DNA from: Bordetella parapertussis | Lineage (GTDB): Bacteria > Pseudomonadota > Gammaproteobacteria > Burkholderiales > SG8-41 | NCBI GenBank assembly: GCA_945906815.1 | Contig: CAMDRT010000016.1 | Span: 21,574-85,573 of the forward strand | DNA: 64,000 nt | Reading direction: 5' to 3' | Shown here: positions 51,119 through 59,671 of the stretch, one piece after another | How positions within the stretch are numbered: the first letter of the stretch is position 1 | How the letters are laid out: every line of letters starts with the position of its first letter | Position numbers and translations under genes: made by a program | The notes under the pieces: generated by a model | The model's database searches: none | What the model saw: only the letters and a program-made list of their open reading frames with translations | Told to the model about the DNA's origin: nothing

Positions 51119-53710
51119 ATGCGATTTGACAAATTCACCACCAAGTTTCAGCAGGCTTTCGCCGACGCGCAAAGCACGGCGGTGCGACATGACAATCCGT
51201 ACATCGAGCCGCAGCATCTGCTGCACGCCTTGCTACAGCAACAGGAGGGTGGCACGGTGTCGCTGCTGGGCCGTGCCGGCGCCAATGTGCCTGCGTTACG
51301 CGGCGCGCTGACGAAGGCGATTGAGCGCCTGCCCAAGGTGCAGGGCGCGGGCGGCGAAGTCCATGTGTCGCGCGATCTGGGCAATCTGCTGAATGTGAGC
51401 GACAAGGAAGCGCAAAAACGCGACGACCAATTCGTCGCCTCCGAGATGTTCTTACTGGCGCTCATAGAGGACAAAGGCGAGACCAGCCGTTTGTTAAAGC
51501 AAAGCGGTGTGACGCGCGCGCCCCTGGAGCAGGCGATCCATGCCGTGCGCGGCGGCGAAGGCGTGCAAAGCGCGGAAGCCGAAGGCAGCCGCGAGGCGCT
51601 GAAAAAATACACCATGGACCTCACCGAGCGCGCGGGCGCGGGCAAGCTCGATCCGGTGATCGGACGCGACGATGAAATCCGCCGCGTAATTCAGATACTG
51701 CAACGGCGCACCAAAAACAATCCGGTGCTGATCGGTGAACCCGGCGTGGGCAAAACCGCCATAGTCGAAGGCCTGGCGCAACGCATCGTCAATGGCGAAG
51801 TGCCGGAAACGCTGAAGCACAAGCGGGTATTGTCGCTGGATATGGCGTCGCTGCTGGCAGGCGCAAAATACCGCGGCGAGTTTGAAGAGCGACTGAAGTC
51901 CGTGCTCAAGGAAATAGCGCAGGACGAAGGCCAAACCATCGTCTTTATTGATGAACTGCACACCATGGTGGGCGCGGGCAAGGCTGAGGGTGCGATAGAC
52001 GCCGGCAACATGTTAAAGCCCGCGCTGGCGCGCGGTGAGTTGCACTGCGTGGGCGCGACCACGCTGGATGAGTATCGCAAATACGTTGAGAAGGATGCGG
52101 CTCTGGAACGCCGCTTTCAAAAGGTGCTGGTGGATGAACCCAGCGTGGAGAGCACTATCGCCATTTTGCGGGGACTGCAAGAAAAGTACGAATTGCATCA
52201 TGGCGTGGATATCACCGATCCGGCCATCGTGGCAGCGGCGGAATTGTCGCAGCGCTACATTACCGACCGCTTTTTGCCGGACAAGGCGATCGATCTTATC
52301 GACGAGGCGGCGTCGCGCGTCAAAATGGAAATTGATTCCAAACCGGAGGCTATGGATAAACTCGACCGCCGTCTGATTCAGCTCAAAATAGAACGCGAGG
52401 CCATCAAGCGCGAAAAAGATGAGGCCTCGAAAAAGCGGCTGGAACTGATTGAAACGGAAATCACGATACTGTCGCGTGAGTATGCTGACCTCGATGAAAT
52501 CTGGAAAGCGGAAAAAGCGCAGGTGCAGGGCAGCGCGCAGGTGAAAGAGGCCATCGAGCGCGCACGCGCCGACATCGTAAAGCTGCAACGCGAAGGCAAG
52601 CTTGACAAGGTGGCTGAGCTGCAATACGGCAGGCTGCCGCAGCTAGAAGCGCAACTGAAGCAGGCGGAAAAAGCGGGTGCCGGTGAGGTGAAACACAAGC
52701 TGTTGCGCACGCAGGTGGGGGCCGAAGAAATCGCCGAAGTGGTGTCGCGCGCTACCGGCATTCCGGTGTCGCGCATGATGCAGGGCGAGCGTGAAAAGCT
52801 GCTCCAAATGGAAGCGCGGCTGCACGCGCGTGTGGTGGGGCAGGACGAGGCGACGCGACTGGTGGCGGATGCGATACGCCGCTCGCGCGCGGGACTGGGC
52901 GACCCCAAGCGGCCGTACGGCTCATTCCTGTTTCTGGGTCCCACCGGCGTGGGCAAGACGGAATTGTGCAAAGCGCTGGCGGCGTTTTTGTTCGATGCCG
53001 AAGATCACTTGATACGCATCGACATGTCGGAATTCATGGAAAAACATTCAGTGGCGCGCCTGATCGGCGCGCCGCCCGGCTATGTCGGTTACGAGGAAGG
53101 CGGCTATTTGACCGAGGCGGTGCGGCGCAAGCCGTACTCGGTGATTCTGCTCGATGAGATCGAAAAGGCGCACCCCGATGTGTTCAATGTACTGCTGCAA
53201 GTGCTCGACGATGGACGCATGACCGATGGCCAGGGCCGCACCGTGGATTTTAAAAATACAGTGATCGTGATGACCTCCAATATGGGTTCGCACATGATTC
53301 AGCAAATGCAGGGCGACGATTATCAGGTGATCAAGCTCGCGGTGCTGGGCGAGGTGAAGGCGCATTTCCGGCCCGAGTTCATCAATCGCATAGACGAGAT
53401 CGTGGTGTTCCACGGCCTGGATGAGAGCCACATACAGTCGATCGCGAAAATACAACTCGCCGATCTCGAACAACGGCTGGCGGCGCTGGACATGAAAATA
53501 GAGGTCAGCGATGCGGCGTTGCACGAATTGGCGGCGGCGGGGTTCGACCCGGTGTATGGTGCGCGGCCGTTGAAGCGTGCCATCCAGGCGCAGCTCGAAA
53601 ATCCGCTGGCCAAAGCGATTTTAGAAGGCCGATTCGCAGCCCAGGATGCAATCTGCGTGGACCTCAGCAAGGGCGGTGCGATCACTTTCGCCAAGCGCGC
53701 ATTGCACTGA
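51119..53710 (+). CDS. clpB: ATP-dependent disaggregase ClpB
   Basis: An 863-residue Hsp100 protein that, with DnaK, rescues aggregated proteins. Domains: N domain ([20 protein letters not shown]), first AAA with Walker [16 protein letters not shown] and Walker [15 protein letters not shown], a coiled middle domain (about 400-525), and second AAA with [15 protein letters not shown] and [16 protein letters not shown]. The long middle domain separates it from ClpA and ClpC. The C-terminal [14 protein letters not shown] is standard. It has its own RpoH promoter. Confidence 0.98.
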   Translation: MRFDKFTTKFQQAFADAQSTAVRHDNPYIEPQHLLHALLQQQEGGTVSLLGRAGANVPALRGALTKAIERLPKVQGAGGEVHVSRDLGNLLNVSDKEAQKRDDQFVASEMFLLALIEDKGETSRLLKQSGVTRAPLEQAIHAVRGGEGVQSAEAEGSREALKKYTMDLTERAGAGKLDPVIGRDDEIRRVIQILQRRTKNNPVLIGEPGVGKTAIVEGLAQRIVNGEVPETLKHKRVLSLDMASLLAGAKYRGEFEERLKSVLKEIAQDEGQTIVFIDELHTMVGAGKAEGAIDAGNMLKPALARGELHCVGATTLDEYRKYVEKDAALERRFQKVLVDEPSVESTIAILRGLQEKYELHHGVDITDPAIVAAAELSQRYITDRFLPDKAIDLIDEAASRVKMEIDSKPEAMDKLDRRLIQLKIEREAIKREKDEASKKRLELIETEITILSREYADLDEIWKAEKAQVQGSAQVKEAIERARADIVKLQREGKLDKVAELQYGRLPQLEAQLKQAEKAGAGEVKHKLLRTQVGAEEIAEVVSRATGIPVSRMMQGEREKLLQMEARLHARVVGQDEATRLVADAIRRSRAGLGDPKRPYGSFLFLGPTGVGKTELCKALAAFLFDAEDHLIRIDMSEFMEKHSVARLIGAPPGYVGYEEGGYLTEAVRRKPYSVILLDEIEKAHPDVFNVLLQVLDDGRMTDGQGRTVDFKNTVIVMTSNMGSHMIQQMQGDDYQVIKLAVLGEVKAHFRPEFINRIDEIVVFHGLDESHIQSIAKIQLADLEQRLAALDMKIEVSDAALHELAAAGFDPVYGARPLKRAIQAQLENPLAKAILEGRFAAQDAICVDLSKGGAITFAKRALH

Positions 53711-53776
53711 GGGGGAGCGCCACAGTGATATGGCGCGACTTTACGTGGTTACGGACGGCCAGTAAGCTCCCTGCTT

Positions 53777-54307
53777 ATGAACATTCACCAGATACAGATG
53801 GCGTACAACGCGCAGGAAGATCGCATCCTGCTGCGCATTTTGTCCACCGAGCGCGCCGAGTTCCGCTTTTGGCTGACGCGCCGTTATGTGAAGCTGTTGT
53901 GGACCATGCTGCTGCAGATGCTGGAGCGTGATCCGGCCTCGGCGCAGCACGCCGACAAGAATGTACGGCGCGCGATCATCGATCTGCAGCACGCCAACGC
54001 GGTGCGCAGCGGCGAATTCACCCAGCCGTTCGATGAAGGCGTGAGCTTGTTGCCGTTGGGGACGGCACCGGTGCTGCTGTCGCGCATTACCGGCAAACAG
54101 CCGCATCTAAAGCAACAACTGCTGAGCTTGCATCCGGAGCAGGGGCAGGGCGTCGACCTTGGCGTGGATGCCGGGCTGCTGCACATGATGTCCAAGCTGT
54201 TGCTGGATGCCGTGGCGCAATCCGATTGGAATCTCAAACTAGCCATCGACCCCGATGCTGTGCTGCCGCCACAAACGCAGGGCATACCGCCGCATAAATT
54301 GAACTGA
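53777..54307 (+). CDS. Hypothetical protein, family not recognised
   Basis: A 176-residue protein without signal peptide or membrane segment. It opens MNIHQIQMAYNAQEDRILLR, continues ERAEFRFWLTRRYVKLLWTM, and has a helical C-terminal half (LLHMMSKLLLDAVAQSDW). The RILLRILSTERAEFRFWLTR pattern suggests a compact alpha/beta protein. It lies 66 bases after clpB and converges with the AtuA-like pair. I cannot assign a function; coding is supported by base-composition bias and by the absence of a competing gene. Confidence 0.7.
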   Translation: MNIHQIQMAYNAQEDRILLRILSTERAEFRFWLTRRYVKLLWTMLLQMLERDPASAQHADKNVRRAIIDLQHANAVRSGEFTQPFDEGVSLLPLGTAPVLLSRITGKQPHLKQQLLSLHPEQGQGVDLGVDAGLLHMMSKLLLDAVAQSDWNLKLAIDPDAVLPPQTQGIPPHKLN

Positions 54308-54309
54308 GA

Positions 54310-54627
54310 TCAGCCGGGTCCGCGCAAATCAATGTTCAGCATGACAAACGACAAGCTCTTGCCGTGCATGTCCTGCGCCAGCGAAACGGTAACGCCGCCG
54401 CCCAGTGCATTCTCGATAACAAAATTAAGCGCCCTGAGCTTGGGTAGTTCGTAGCGCGTCACCGGGCCTTTTGCAATCTCGGCATAGGCGTGCATCACGC
54501 GTTCGACGGTCAATTGCTCGCGCAGGATGTGCCATGCGCGCTCGTCATAGGCAGTGACCGAAACGTTCGATGTATTGCCCTTGTCGCCCGCGCGGGCGTG
54601 GCCCAGGTCATAGACTTTCACGCTCAC
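54310..54627 (-). CDS. AtuA-related small protein (C-terminal AtuA domain as separate chain)
   Basis: A 105-residue protein starting MSVKVYDLGHARAGDKGNTS. This matches the C-terminal domain found fused to AtuA in other bacteria (D-L-AxARxGDKGxTSNV). Here the domain is encoded separately, overlapping the larger AtuA-like gene by 4 bases (ATGA), so the two chains are probably made together and form one complex. The biochemical role of the domain is not known to me. Confidence 0.82.
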   Translation of the reverse strand: MSVKVYDLGHARAGDKGNTSNVSVTAYDERAWHILREQLTVERVMHAYAEIAKGPVTRYELPKLRALNFVIENALGGGVTVSLAQDMHGKSLSFVMLNIDLRGPG

Positions 54628-55976
54628 AGCGTGCCCTCCACCGAAACTTCGGTTTTCACCAGTGCGCGCGGTATCAGCAGCGATTTGACCGCGAGCACTT
54701 CGCGAATGGCGTTCGAGCCGCCGCCGCCGCCGGACGGCCCGTTGACGTGCAGGGTGCGTACCTCGAAGCCCACCGCCAGCGCGGCCTTGCGCTCAGGGCT
54801 GCGTGCCGCAATGCGTAGCCGCACTTCGTACGGCTCGGGTCTGCCGTCTCCCCACCCGTGCAGACTGGAGATGCCGATGTAATCTGCGCGAATTTCGGGA
54901 TAGCTGAAGCCGCGCTGGCGCAGCCGCTCGCGCACAATTTTTTCGGCCAATTGCGCCCGCGCCAGTGCATTGGGGCCGGCGTAGCCGACTTCGCCTTCGC
55001 CGATGTAACCGTCGTGATAACCCACCACCACTTTGTAGGTCGGCGTGCGCGGGCGCGCCTTGGCGCCCATGGCGCGCACCCGGTGCTGACTGTCCTGCGC
55101 GAATTCGACATCTGTAATGTCGAGTATGCAGTCCGGCGTGATGTAGCTGGTCGGGTCATGCATTTCATACAACACCTGTTCGGTGCAGGTCATGCGGTCC
55201 AGGCGGCCGCCGGAATCCTCCAGCTTACCCAGCACCAGGCTGCCATCCTGCTGAATGTCGGCATAGGGAAAGCCGATGTTGACCGGGTCGTCGCAGTCCT
55301 TCTTGCCGGGGTCGATAAAGCAACCGCCGGTGAGTTGTGCCGCGCACTCCATCATATGTCCCGCAAGCGTGCCGACGGCCAGCTTGGGATAATCGCTGTA
55401 GCTCCAACCCAGGCCATGCAGCATGGTACCGAGGAACAGCGACGGATCGGCGACGCGCCCGGTCATCACTACCGCCGCGCCAGTGGCGAGGCCTTCACAG
55501 ATGACATCCGCGCCGAGGTAGGCGTTGGCAGATGCCATGCGCGGCAACAGCGATTCAACGGGTTCGCCGTTTTCCATCAGCGCAAGCTGCGGATTCCTGC
55601 GCACGATTTCTGCCACGTCGTCACCGCTCACCACAGCCACCGGCAGGTCAGCGATGCCCAACGCCTTGGCTTCGCGCCGCACGGCGCGCGCGGCGCCCAG
55701 TGGGTTGGCCGCGCCCATGTTGGTGACTATGCGGATGCCATTCTTGGTGCAGGCGGGCAGCACCGCCTGAAAACGTTCGACCAGATACGGCGTGTATCCC
55801 AGTTCGGGGTTTTTGAGCCGTGTGAGGTTCTCGCGGGCAATGGTGCGTTCGGCGAGACACTCGAATACGAGGTAGTCGAGTTTGCCGCGCTCGGCCAGAT
55901 CGACGGCCGGTTCGATGCGGTCGTCGGAGAAGCCTGCGCCGGTGCCGACGCGGATGGCGCTTTTGGAAGTTCGCAT
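54624..55976 (-). CDS. AtuA-family protein (DUF1446)
   Basis: A 450-residue protein of the family named for AtuA of acyclic terpene (citronellol/geraniol) use in Pseudomonas. Conserved stretches are AIRVGTGAGFSDDRIEPAVD, YLVFECLAERTIA, IVTNMGAANPLGAA and GRVADPSLFLGTM. It is cytosolic by sequence. It leads a two-gene operon with the small AtuA-related chain. The other atu genes (carboxylases AtuC/F) are absent, so terpene catabolism is not implied; the family is found in many CoA-linked catabolic clusters. Confidence 0.85.
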   Translation of the reverse strand: MRTSKSAIRVGTGAGFSDDRIEPAVDLAERGKLDYLVFECLAERTIARENLTRLKNPELGYTPYLVERFQAVLPACTKNGIRIVTNMGAANPLGAARAVRREAKALGIADLPVAVVSGDDVAEIVRRNPQLALMENGEPVESLLPRMASANAYLGADVICEGLATGAAVVMTGRVADPSLFLGTMLHGLGWSYSDYPKLAVGTLAGHMMECAAQLTGGCFIDPGKKDCDDPVNIGFPYADIQQDGSLVLGKLEDSGGRLDRMTCTEQVLYEMHDPTSYITPDCILDITDVEFAQDSQHRVRAMGAKARPRTPTYKVVVGYHDGYIGEGEVGYAGPNALARAQLAEKIVRERLRQRGFSYPEIRADYIGISSLHGWGDGRPEPYEVRLRIAARSPERKAALAVGFEVRTLHVNGPSGGGGGSNAIREVLAVKSLLIPRALVKTEVSVEGTL

Positions 55977-55992
55977 GTGTTTCTACTTCAGT

Positions 55993-56209
55993 CTAGAAAA
56001 AGCATTGAGCCACAGAGTTTCCCCATCCCCCTCCCGACCTCCCCCTTGAAGGGGGAGGAGTTTCGCTGATTCGCAGCTCTCACTAAAACCACCTCGTCAT
56101 GCTGGCGTAGGCCAGCATCCAGTACGTTGCTGGACTCCGGCGTGCACCGGGGTGACGAGCGTTGTTGGTATCAGTAATCCTAGAAAAAGCATTGAGCCAC
56201 AGCGTTTCC
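55993..56209. repeat. Direct repeats flanking palindromic elements
   Basis: Two 30-base copies at 55993-56022 and 56180-56209, both starting CTAGAAAAAGCATTGAGCCA, differ at one base (AG then A or C, then GTTTCC). Between them lie a hairpin CCTCCCCC-TTGAA-GGGGGAGG (56038-56058) and the element at 56085-56163. The 263-base gap between the AtuA-like and enoyl-CoA hydratase genes consists almost wholly of such repeats. Confidence 0.75.
56085..56163. repeat. Intergenic palindromic repeat, copy A
   Basis: It contains TGCTGGCGTAGGCCAGCA, a stem-loop at 56100-56117, then CCAGTACGTTGCTGGA and GGCGTGCACCGGGGTGACGA. A near-identical copy is at 63874-63955. Elements of this CTGGCnnnGCCAG / GGTGACGA style are dispersed in many proteobacterial genomes. 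Confidence 0.75.
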
Positions 56210-56239
56210 GGTAACGTAGGGCTGTGGGTGCGTGCGCTT

Positions 56240-57037
56240 CTAGCGCCCCGTCCACACCGGCTTGCGCTTGTCCATGAACGCACGCCGGCCTTCGACGTAA
56301 TCCTGACTGGCAAAACAATCGGCCACGGCTTTGTCGGCCGCTGCTTGATCGCGTTGGCTCGGATCCTTCACATATTCGTCGATCACCCGTTTGGCCGAGA
56401 CGATGGACAGCGGAGCGTTGTCGGCCATGGTCGCGGCATACTGCTGGACAAAGGCCTCGAGCATGCCGGCCTGCAACACATGATTGACGAGGCCGATGCG
56501 ATGCGCCTCGTAGGCGGTATAGCGGCGCGCGGTAAACAGAATTTCCTTGGCCACCGAAGGGCCGACCAGCTCTACCAGTTGACCCAGCGAGTCGGCGCCG
56601 TAGCCGATACCCAGCCGCGCGGCCGGTACGCTGAATTGTGCATCTTCTGAGCAGATGCGCATATCGCAACGCAGCGCGATGGCGAGTCCGCCGCCGAGGC
56701 ACCAGCCACGGATCATGGCGATGGTCGGCTTGGCGATCTGGACGAGAGCATCGCGAAAGCCTGACGACATCTGGGTATAGGCGGCGACTTGCTCTGCCGT
56801 GGCACGGTTTTTTTCGTATTGGGAAATGTCGCCACCCGACACAAAGGCCTTGCTGCCTGCGCCACGCAGCACCACCACGCGCACCGCGGGATCGGCTGCG
56901 AAATCGTTGATGACGGCCGCCGCGGCTTGCGCCATCTCCGGCGACATGGCGTTGTGCTTTTCCGGGTAATTAAAGGTCAGCGTGCCTATAGCGCCCTGTT
57001 TGCTGGCGAGTATTTTGTCTGTGCTGATGGAATCCAT
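56240..57037 (-). CDS. Enoyl-CoA hydratase/isomerase family protein
   Basis: A 265-residue crotonase-fold protein. The oxyanion-hole stretches are KAFVSGGDISQYEK and GWCLGGGLAIALRCDMRIC, followed by AQFSVPAARLGIGYG. The common second catalytic glutamate (P-E-x-x-x-G) is replaced by SVPAARLGIGYG, so hydratase activity is uncertain; isomerase, decarboxylase or hydrolase activity is possible. It lies between the AtuA-like operon and the CoA-transferase gene, all on the minus strand, which suggests one CoA-thioester pathway. Confidence 0.85.
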   Translation of the reverse strand: MDSISTDKILASKQGAIGTLTFNYPEKHNAMSPEMAQAAAAVINDFAADPAVRVVVLRGAGSKAFVSGGDISQYEKNRATAEQVAAYTQMSSGFRDALVQIAKPTIAMIRGWCLGGGLAIALRCDMRICSEDAQFSVPAARLGIGYGADSLGQLVELVGPSVAKEILFTARRYTAYEAHRIGLVNHVLQAGMLEAFVQQYAATMADNAPLSIVSAKRVIDEYVKDPSQRDQAAADKAVADCFASQDYVEGRRAFMDKRKPVWTGR

Positions 57038-57076
57038 GTTGTGTGCCCTGTTTTTTTAAAACACTTCAAAACCTTC

Positions 57077-57146
57077 GACACAGATTTCGCAGATGAACGC
57101 AGATTGACGCTAAAAGAATCCGCGTAAATCTGCGTAAATCTGTGTC
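57077..57146. repeat. Palindromic repeat of the CACAGATT/AATCTGTG type
   Basis: GACACAGATTT (57077-57087) and AAATCTGTGTC (57136-57146) are perfect complements; inside them ACGCAGATT (57097-57105) pairs with AATCTGCGT (57127-57135). The element fills most of the 126-base gap between the CoA-transferase and hydratase genes. Repeats of this wording are common between genes in environmental bacteria. Confidence 0.7.
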
Positions 57147-57163
57147 TAAAAAGGCTTTTGCTG

Positions 57164-58372
57164 TTAGATCACGCCCTTGGCGCGCAAGTCCGCCAACTGC
57201 TCTTTGGTATAACCCACTGACGCCAGAATTTCATCGCTGTCGTGACCCAAATCCTGCGTGGCACGACGTATTTTCTTGCTGGTGCCGACCATATTGATCG
57301 CCGAACTCACCAGCGTGAGGTCGCCGAGTTTCTCGCTCTTGACGGTCTGGGCTATGCCTAGATGCTGCACCTGCGGATCGGCAAAAGTCTTGTCAATGGT
57401 GTTGATCGGGCCGCACGGTACACCGGCGGCTTCCATCACTTCTACCCAATGCGCGGTGGGCTTGTGTTTGGTGACTTCCGAGATGGCGGCGTTGATTGCA
57501 ACTCGATCCTTGCTGCGCTTGCCCTGGGTGTTCCATTCTTCGCGGTCTTTCCATTCGGGCTTGCCCAGCGCCTCGGCGAAGCGCGCAAACACACGCGCCG
57601 AGGAGGCTGCAATGTTAAACAGGCCGTCGCTCGCGGGAAACACGCCGGTGGGCACGCCCGTGGGGTGATCGTTGCCTGCCTGCCCTGCAACTTCACCCGC
57701 GATCAAATAGCGCGTGGCCTGGAAGTCGAGCATGAAAATAATCGATTCCAGCAAACTGGTGTTGACCCAGCGGCCGACGCCGGTGACTTCGCGGTCGAAC
57801 AACGCGGTCATCACACCCAGTGCCAGCAGATTGCCTGCGGTGAGATCGGCAATCGCCACACCCACACGCACGGGACCCTGGCCGGGCAGGCCGGTGATGC
57901 TCATCAGGCCACCCATGCCTTGCACGATTTGATCGACACCGGCGCGTTTGCCGTAGGGGCCGGTTTGACCAAAACCGCTGATGCTGCCGTAGACGATGCG
58001 CGGATTCACTTTCTTCACGTCGTCATACGATACTTTCAGCCGATGCTTGACCTCGGCACGCATGTTTTCGATCACCACGTCGGCTTTTTCGGCGAGCTTC
58101 ATGAACGCGGCGTGGCCTTCGGGCGTTTTCAGATTGAGCTTTAAAAACTTTTTGTTACGGTGCAGATTCTGAAAATCGAAACCGTCACGCCTGCCGGAGA
58201 CATCCTCGCCGCCGGTGTCAGGCGGTTCGATGCGGATGATGGTGGCGCCCCAATCGGCGAGATGGCGCACGCAGGTAGGGCCGGCGCGCGCCAGCGTGAG
58301 ATCAAGCACGGTGATGCGCGACAGGGGAAGAGCTTGCGCCTGGGTTGCGGCTGCTTCTGCGGGATGATTCAT
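57164..58372 (-). CDS. CaiB/BaiF (family III) CoA transferase
   Basis: A 402-residue family III CoA transferase. The N-terminal ITVLDLTLARAGPTCVRHLA, GADIIRIEPP-like GATIIRIEPPDTGGED, LHRNKKFLKLNLKTPEGHAA and ADVVIENMRAEVKHRL are typical, and YGSISGFGQTGPYGKRAGVD is the family hallmark. Such enzymes activate carboxylic acids by moving CoA from another thioester. ATG 58372 is used because similarity begins soon after it; a longer reading to 58486 is unlikely. It is divergent from the VOC gene. Confidence 0.92.
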   Translation of the reverse strand: MNHPAEAAATQAQALPLSRITVLDLTLARAGPTCVRHLADWGATIIRIEPPDTGGEDVSGRRDGFDFQNLHRNKKFLKLNLKTPEGHAAFMKLAEKADVVIENMRAEVKHRLKVSYDDVKKVNPRIVYGSISGFGQTGPYGKRAGVDQIVQGMGGLMSITGLPGQGPVRVGVAIADLTAGNLLALGVMTALFDREVTGVGRWVNTSLLESIIFMLDFQATRYLIAGEVAGQAGNDHPTGVPTGVFPASDGLFNIAASSARVFARFAEALGKPEWKDREEWNTQGKRSKDRVAINAAISEVTKHKPTAHWVEVMEAAGVPCGPINTIDKTFADPQVQHLGIAQTVKSEKLGDLTLVSSAINMVGTSKKIRRATQDLGHDSDEILASVGYTKEQLADLRAKGVI

Positions 58373-58645
58373 GCTGAAACCTCGAGTTCGTATTGTGAGT
58401 TTTGCTGCGCCGGTGTTACGAAAAAGCCAACCCCAAACGTAGCACAGTGCGCGCCGTTGCTGCAATCGCCGCGTGACCCCGCGCATCGCGCTAACGTGGA
58501 AATAAAACTCTCATATAAAACAATCGGTTATAATTTTTCGTCGCTGCCCCCGAAAAATCTTGTGACTGCGGCTACAATTTCGCTCATCACCGCCCGTAGT
58601 CCTTACGTCCACCCATTGTTCAAGCTGCTCACCCAGGAAGTCGTC
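58373..58645. promoter_or_regulatory. Divergent intergenic region with IHF-like motif AAACAATCGGTTA
   Basis: This 273-base gap separates the CoA-transferase and VOC genes. The IHF-like motif is at 58518-58530, overlapping TATAAT at 58529-58534, a possible -10 for the VOC gene with no clear -35. AGGAAG at 58635-58640 is the VOC ribosome-binding site. I see nothing else in it. Confidence 0.4.
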
Positions 58646-59050
58646 ATGGCCAACCCCAACATTAGCTTCGACCACGTGCACCTGATCAGCAAAGATCCGC
58701 AGGCTGCTGCACGCTGGTATGTCGATAAGCTCGGCGGCGAGATTGTGCGTACGGGTGAAGTCAGAGGCGCACCGCAGTTGTACGTGGAGATCGGCGGCGG
58801 CGCCATGCTCATTGTGCGCGGTGAGCGCCCCGGCGAATCTACAGGCAGCAAAGCAGGCCTGGAATGGGGCGTCGATCATTTTGGCGTGCGTATCAAAGGC
58901 GATTTTTTGGCATTTTGCGACGGACTTAAGGCCCAGGGCGTGGTGTTCAGCGTGGAACCCAAGGACTTTAACCCAACCACCCAACTGGCTTTTATCAATG
59001 CACCCGACGGGGTAAGTGTGGAACTGCTGAACCGCAAAGATGCCGCATAG
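58646..59050 (+). CDS. VOC-family (glyoxalase/bleomycin resistance fold) protein
   Basis: A 134-residue vicinal-oxygen-chelate protein. FDHVHLISKDPQAAARWYVD is the first beta-alpha module with metal-ligand histidine, and the second half gives VDHFGVRIKGDFLAFC and NAPDGVSVELLNRK with the terminal glutamate ligand. Members are glyoxalases, dioxygenases or epimerases; this short form could be a lyase or isomerase in the adjacent catabolic pathway. ATG 58646 follows AGGAAG. The longer upstream reading overlaps the divergent gene and is not coding. Confidence 0.88.
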   Translation: MANPNISFDHVHLISKDPQAAARWYVDKLGGEIVRTGEVRGAPQLYVEIGGGAMLIVRGERPGESTGSKAGLEWGVDHFGVRIKGDFLAFCDGLKAQGVVFSVEPKDFNPTTQLAFINAPDGVSVELLNRKDAA

Positions 59051-59159
59051 CCGCAAGGCATAGACCTCACTTAGGCGCAAGATGCGCTACGCTACGCGCC
59101 ACTATCCGTATTTCACTCATCACGCTTTACGTTCTTAAATCAACCGCAGGAGGAAAGTC

Positions 59160-59654
59160 ATGGCAAAACTGAATATCAACGGCAAGGTACACGAGGTGCA
59201 GGCGGAGGCCGATACGCCGCTGTTGTGGGTAATACGCGAACAGGTCGGACTCACCGGCACCAAGTTCGGCTGCGGCGTGGCGCAGTGCGGCGCGTGCTCG
59301 GTGCACATCAACGGCAACGTGGTGCGCTCATGCGTGATGCCCCTATCCGCAGTGCAGGAGAGTGACCGCATCACCACCATCGAAGGCTTGTCGCGCGACA
59401 GCTCGCACCCGGTGCAAAAAGCGTGGTTGCAGATCGACGTGCCGCAATGCGGCTACTGCCAATCGGGGCAGATCATGACCGCGGTAGCGCTGCTGGCCAA
59501 GAACCCGCGTCCGAGCAATGCCGATATCGACACAGCGATGACCAACATCTGCCGCTGTGGCACCTATCAGCGTGTGCGCGCAGCGATACATACGGCAGCG
59601 GGCAACACCGCCGCCGCCGCCGAGGTGATGGCCAACGAATACACCGTGGTGTGA
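59160..59654 (+). CDS. [2Fe-2S] subunit of an isoquinoline 1-oxidoreductase-type molybdenum hydroxylase
   Basis: A 164-residue iron-sulfur subunit of the xanthine oxidase family. The plant-ferredoxin-type cluster ligands are C38, C43, C46 and C58 ([17 protein letters not shown]); the second cluster uses C97, C100, C131 and C133 (QCGYCQSGQ and [10 protein letters not shown]). All eight cysteines are present. It precedes the large molybdopterin subunit by 17 bases, with no FAD subunit, which is the IorAB two-subunit layout. AGGAGG lies just before the ATG. Confidence 0.92.
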   Translation: MAKLNINGKVHEVQAEADTPLLWVIREQVGLTGTKFGCGVAQCGACSVHINGNVVRSCVMPLSAVQESDRITTIEGLSRDSSHPVQKAWLQIDVPQCGYCQSGQIMTAVALLAKNPRPSNADIDTAMTNICRCGTYQRVRAAIHTAAGNTAAAAEVMANEYTVV

Positions 59655-59671
59655 GAAAGCGGAGACAGAAC

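Noticed and set aside
56038..56058. Hairpin CCTCCCCC-TTGAA-GGGGGAGG as a terminator of the enoyl-CoA hydratase gene
   Set aside because: No T run on either side, and the wording matches a widespread intergenic repeat, so it is reported only as part of the repeat block.
54858..56069. Open frame of 403 codons on the plus strand across the AtuA-like gene
   Set aside because: Antisense to a recognisable AtuA-family protein; its own translation has no motif.
57362..58144. Open frame of 260 codons on the plus strand inside the CoA transferase gene
   Set aside because: Shadow of a clear family III CoA transferase.
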